Source: Triatoma infestans
Lineage: Eukaryota > Arthropoda > Insecta > Hemiptera > Reduviidae
Reading direction: 5' to 3'
DNA length: 64,000 nucleotides
Assembly (NCBI GenBank): GCA_011037195.1
Contig: JAAEAF010000344.1
Location: forward strand, 124,001-188,000
How positions within the stretch are numbered: the stretch's first letter is position 1; every line of letters begins with the position of its first letter. The position numbers were made by a program, and so were the translations under genes. Below, one piece after another: positions 61,501-64,000 of the stretch. The notes under the pieces were generated by a model. It saw only the letters and a program-made list of their open reading frames with translations. It was not told the DNA's origin and ran no database searches.

Positions 61501-62475
61501 AAATTTGGGGAAATTACAAATTACCTATATATATTAAATAGATGGCTACACTGTAACACTTGCTACTTACTTTCCACTGTCAATAAAATTACTAGCGTTA
61601 ATTTAATTACACTTAACCTTACATTAGACACGGCTTTACTCGTGTTTGCACATTTTTTTATTGATTTTTATCATATTTCTGAGGTGATACTACCAAGTTG
61701 AATTAAATAACTATGAATTATTTATATGTTAAGATAATTGTATTCATATTAAATTATACAGATTATAAACTTCAATTACCTTCCTAATAACTTGATATAA
61801 GACTTTTTTTCATATTCTTTATTTATTTTCGCACATTCTGACTGAATTACCGTTTATTCAAGTAAACGTTTCGTAATCGTATGATAACCGTTTTGTAAAC
61901 AGGTAATTCTTATTTTATGAACAACTATTGCAATAATTATTGGAATATTAACATTAAAACCAAGGCGTGTATCTCGTGTAATAAATATTAAATGAAGCAG
62001 TATGTCAGGTGTAAACAGGAAATAAGTATTGTCGCACTGACAACTACACACGATGGCCTCTTTATGTCTAAATTCAATTGTCTAATTTACTTTTTTCATT
62101 TTTTTTGCATTATAATATATTAGTATTTTATTTTGTTTTGTATTATTAAGTGTGTTGATAGATATTTCTATTGTTTCCAACTTGGTGTTGAATATTCATT
62201 TATTTCTTCAGTATATAAAACTAGTAAGGCATGTTGATGAATCCTGTATTCATACCAATCTTCGCTCCATGTAACTAAACAGTAACTAACAACTTTTGCA
62301 CGATTATTATAAATGTTTTAAATTAAAACGTGGATATTAAAAATATTTACAGTATCTAGGCCTTTCAGAATAATCTCAATGGCGTATAATTGATGTCAAC
62401 TTTTCTTGCAAACACCATGTGTCCTACTTATATTTCTCTCAAATGTTACTATCTGTAGAAATGATAATAAAAATA
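61501..62475. other. AT-rich stretch
   Basis: Nearly 1 kb with no gene or repeat end recognised. Confidence 0.4.
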
Positions 62476-62477
62476 AC

Positions 62478-62870
62478 GTCTGGTGTGAAACACTCGCACG
62501 ACTTTCTCTTGAAGAAATAAATACAATCGAAATAGACCATTTTCTTTCAAACTTATCAAGATAGCGGGGATTACCTGCCAGCGCCATCTATCTCAAACCT
62601 TTAGCAAAGGCTTTCTAGCTGCATTTTGAATTCTACCTAACTTATAGGTTCTGCAGAACGTACTAAAATATTGTTATTTTCGGAAAAATGTTTCAAATAA
62701 AAGTTAGAGGTATCATTTATACCTGGTGATTTCGAGAAAATTTCAATAAAAAAACTTTTGAACTATTCTGTAAAATCATACTTCGATTAACTTATTTACT
62801 TCAAATTCTGTTCACTTTATAAAAGTGGTAGGGAAAAGCTTGACGCTACTGTCCCCCCAGAACCCCCCTA
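62478..62870 (-). repeat. Family A repeat, partial
   Basis: Tail CTGGTGTGAAACACTCGCAC at 62480, one unit, to the CCCCCCAGAACCCCCC step near 62865. Confidence 0.6.
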
Positions 62871-62879
62871 AAAAATCAA

Positions 62880-63175
62880 TTGAAAACAAAAGACCTATAT
62901 ATAACACAGCCATAAAACACCGTGGATTATTCCATTTCACTCCCGTATCCAATCCTGCCAGTCCAAAGTTCTTCGGAAAAATCCCCCGTGCTTCTTACTA
63001 CATCTCCAATCTAACCCCCATACTGATCTTAAAATTCCTTTTGTTTATCAGCGTTATAAATAATTCCATGGTTCCAAATCTGCTCATCCTAGCCTCTTAT
63101 CCAAAGACTGTTCTCTCTCACTATCCCTGATAATCCTCTACGCCTCTGGACTCCATCAATAATTAAGCCTCGACA
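62880..63175 (+). mobile_element. Decayed Jockey-like ORF2 C-terminus
   Basis: Across frames the sequence reads HTDLKIPFVYQRYK, then HPSLLSKDCSLSLS and a LIILYASG or PDNPL ending, the pattern of Jockey-clade C-termini (DLKIP-V...HPNPL...PDNP-R). The 101-codon frame at 62825-63130 is a frameshifted reading of this. Confidence 0.5.
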
Positions 63176-63254
63176 ACTCTGAAAATGTATTAAAATTACA
63201 AGGGAGTACCTTCACTGTGGGAGGAACCTCCCATCTTATTTTTCCAGGGCCATG

Positions 63255-63420
63255 TCAATCTCTCCTATATTTTTTAAAAGATTCGGATGTGGTACGATGT
63301 GTTGTCTCGACGTTGTCGAGAAAATCGCAGAAAACTAAAAATCACACTTCCGTAAATCGATTTTCTTCAAACTAGGAATTTTAGCAAACTTTGTTTAATT
63401 CTCATTCTAAGTTAGAATTT
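63255..63420 (-). repeat. Family A fragment
   Basis: TCGAGAAAATCGCAGAAAAC, CACACTTCCGTAAATCGATT and TTCTTCAAACTAGGAATTTT. Confidence 0.5.
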
Positions 63421-64000
63421 AAGCGGGATACAAACAGATATTGTTGTTTGTGTCTACCTGTGAGTATGTATGCGATCTGTTTGTGAGATTGATGAATTAA
63501 CAACCTCTTATTTTACTTTTTCTTTTCTACTGTAAGTTTTACACCGCGCACACACCACAGCAACCAAACCCAGAACAACATATTGTGTAGCGTACGATTG
63601 CCACTCCCCAGGATGTAATAACACTGCCCCAACATGTAGTCATGGCCACCGAGATATTGAAACAATAAATTTCCTAGTTTTGTTGGCAAAGTTTTTATTA
63701 TTAATACTTTTTAGTGTATATGTGTGTGGTATGTGTGAGGTGTGTAACAGATGGTGATTCTCCCATTTCCAGTAGCAATAGACGGCAAATAATAAAAATA
63801 TGGAGAGTGGAGGCAAAATGGTTAACAATAGTCTTCACCGACATCCAATATCATCTAGAAGGCGGTGAAGTTGTTGAGTGTAAGAAGGTTGTCTTTAGTA
63901 GTTTTTCGATTACAGCGCTCCATAGCGGTCGGTGAATGTAATATGTTTCCACCAAACCATTCTCCACAGATGTTTACATCACATTGCAGTAATATTAGTA
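63421..64000. other. Unclassified end of window
   Basis: (GT)-rich tract near 63720-63745. No gene recognised. Confidence 0.35.

Overview
The window is eukaryotic nuclear DNA, almost certainly from an insect. It has GT-AG introns, AATAAA poly(A) signals, AT-rich spacers and dense interspersed repeats. Its only three convincing genes are a chaoptin-type leucine-rich-repeat (LRR) cell-surface protein, a UBX-domain ER protein (UBXN4/erasin type) and NAC-alpha. NAC-alpha starts MPEQTEVEQ and has a KAKQSRGEKKARK block, close to arthropod orthologues. A hemipteran is possible, but that is a guess.

Layout. 1-25,433: no recognisable coding exon. This stretch is repeat-rich and probably lies upstream of, or in the first intron of, the LRR gene. 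It holds a 57-bp satellite with higher-order structure (18,207-19,123), an inverted pair of hammerhead-ribozyme-like repeats near 5,000, and a CpG-rich promoter-like block near 13,400. 25,434-46,236: six exons of the LRR gene on the plus strand, with a 12-kb first visible intron; the exon with the initiator ATG was not found. 46,240-48,580: intergenic, with two strong foldback hairpins and one hammerhead-like repeat. 48,582-55,354: UBXN4, plus strand, 13 coding exons, complete. 56,907-59,574: NACA, minus strand, convergent to UBXN4, five coding exons plus a probable 5'UTR exon with a TOP-like start. 59,575-64,000: repeats only.

Roughly a third of the window is one unclassified dispersed family, called family A here. 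Full copies are about 0.7-1 kb. The head carries a palindrome around CTCTTACTCCTAGTAAGAG and the tail ends in GTGTGAGTGTTTCACACC. The interior is built from diverged units of about 200-240 bp, each with a CCGGAAGTG motif. Thirty or more copies or fragments lie in both orientations, many against exon edges. Other mobile DNA: two hAT-type elements with near-perfect target duplications, remnants of Jockey-like non-LTR retrotransposon C-termini, tRNA-derived SINE pieces and small foldback elements.

The three genes belong to different processes (cell-surface adhesion, ER-associated degradation, cotranslational chaperoning) and show no functional linkage. All exon boundaries come from reading splice signals and family similarity, without transcript evidence.
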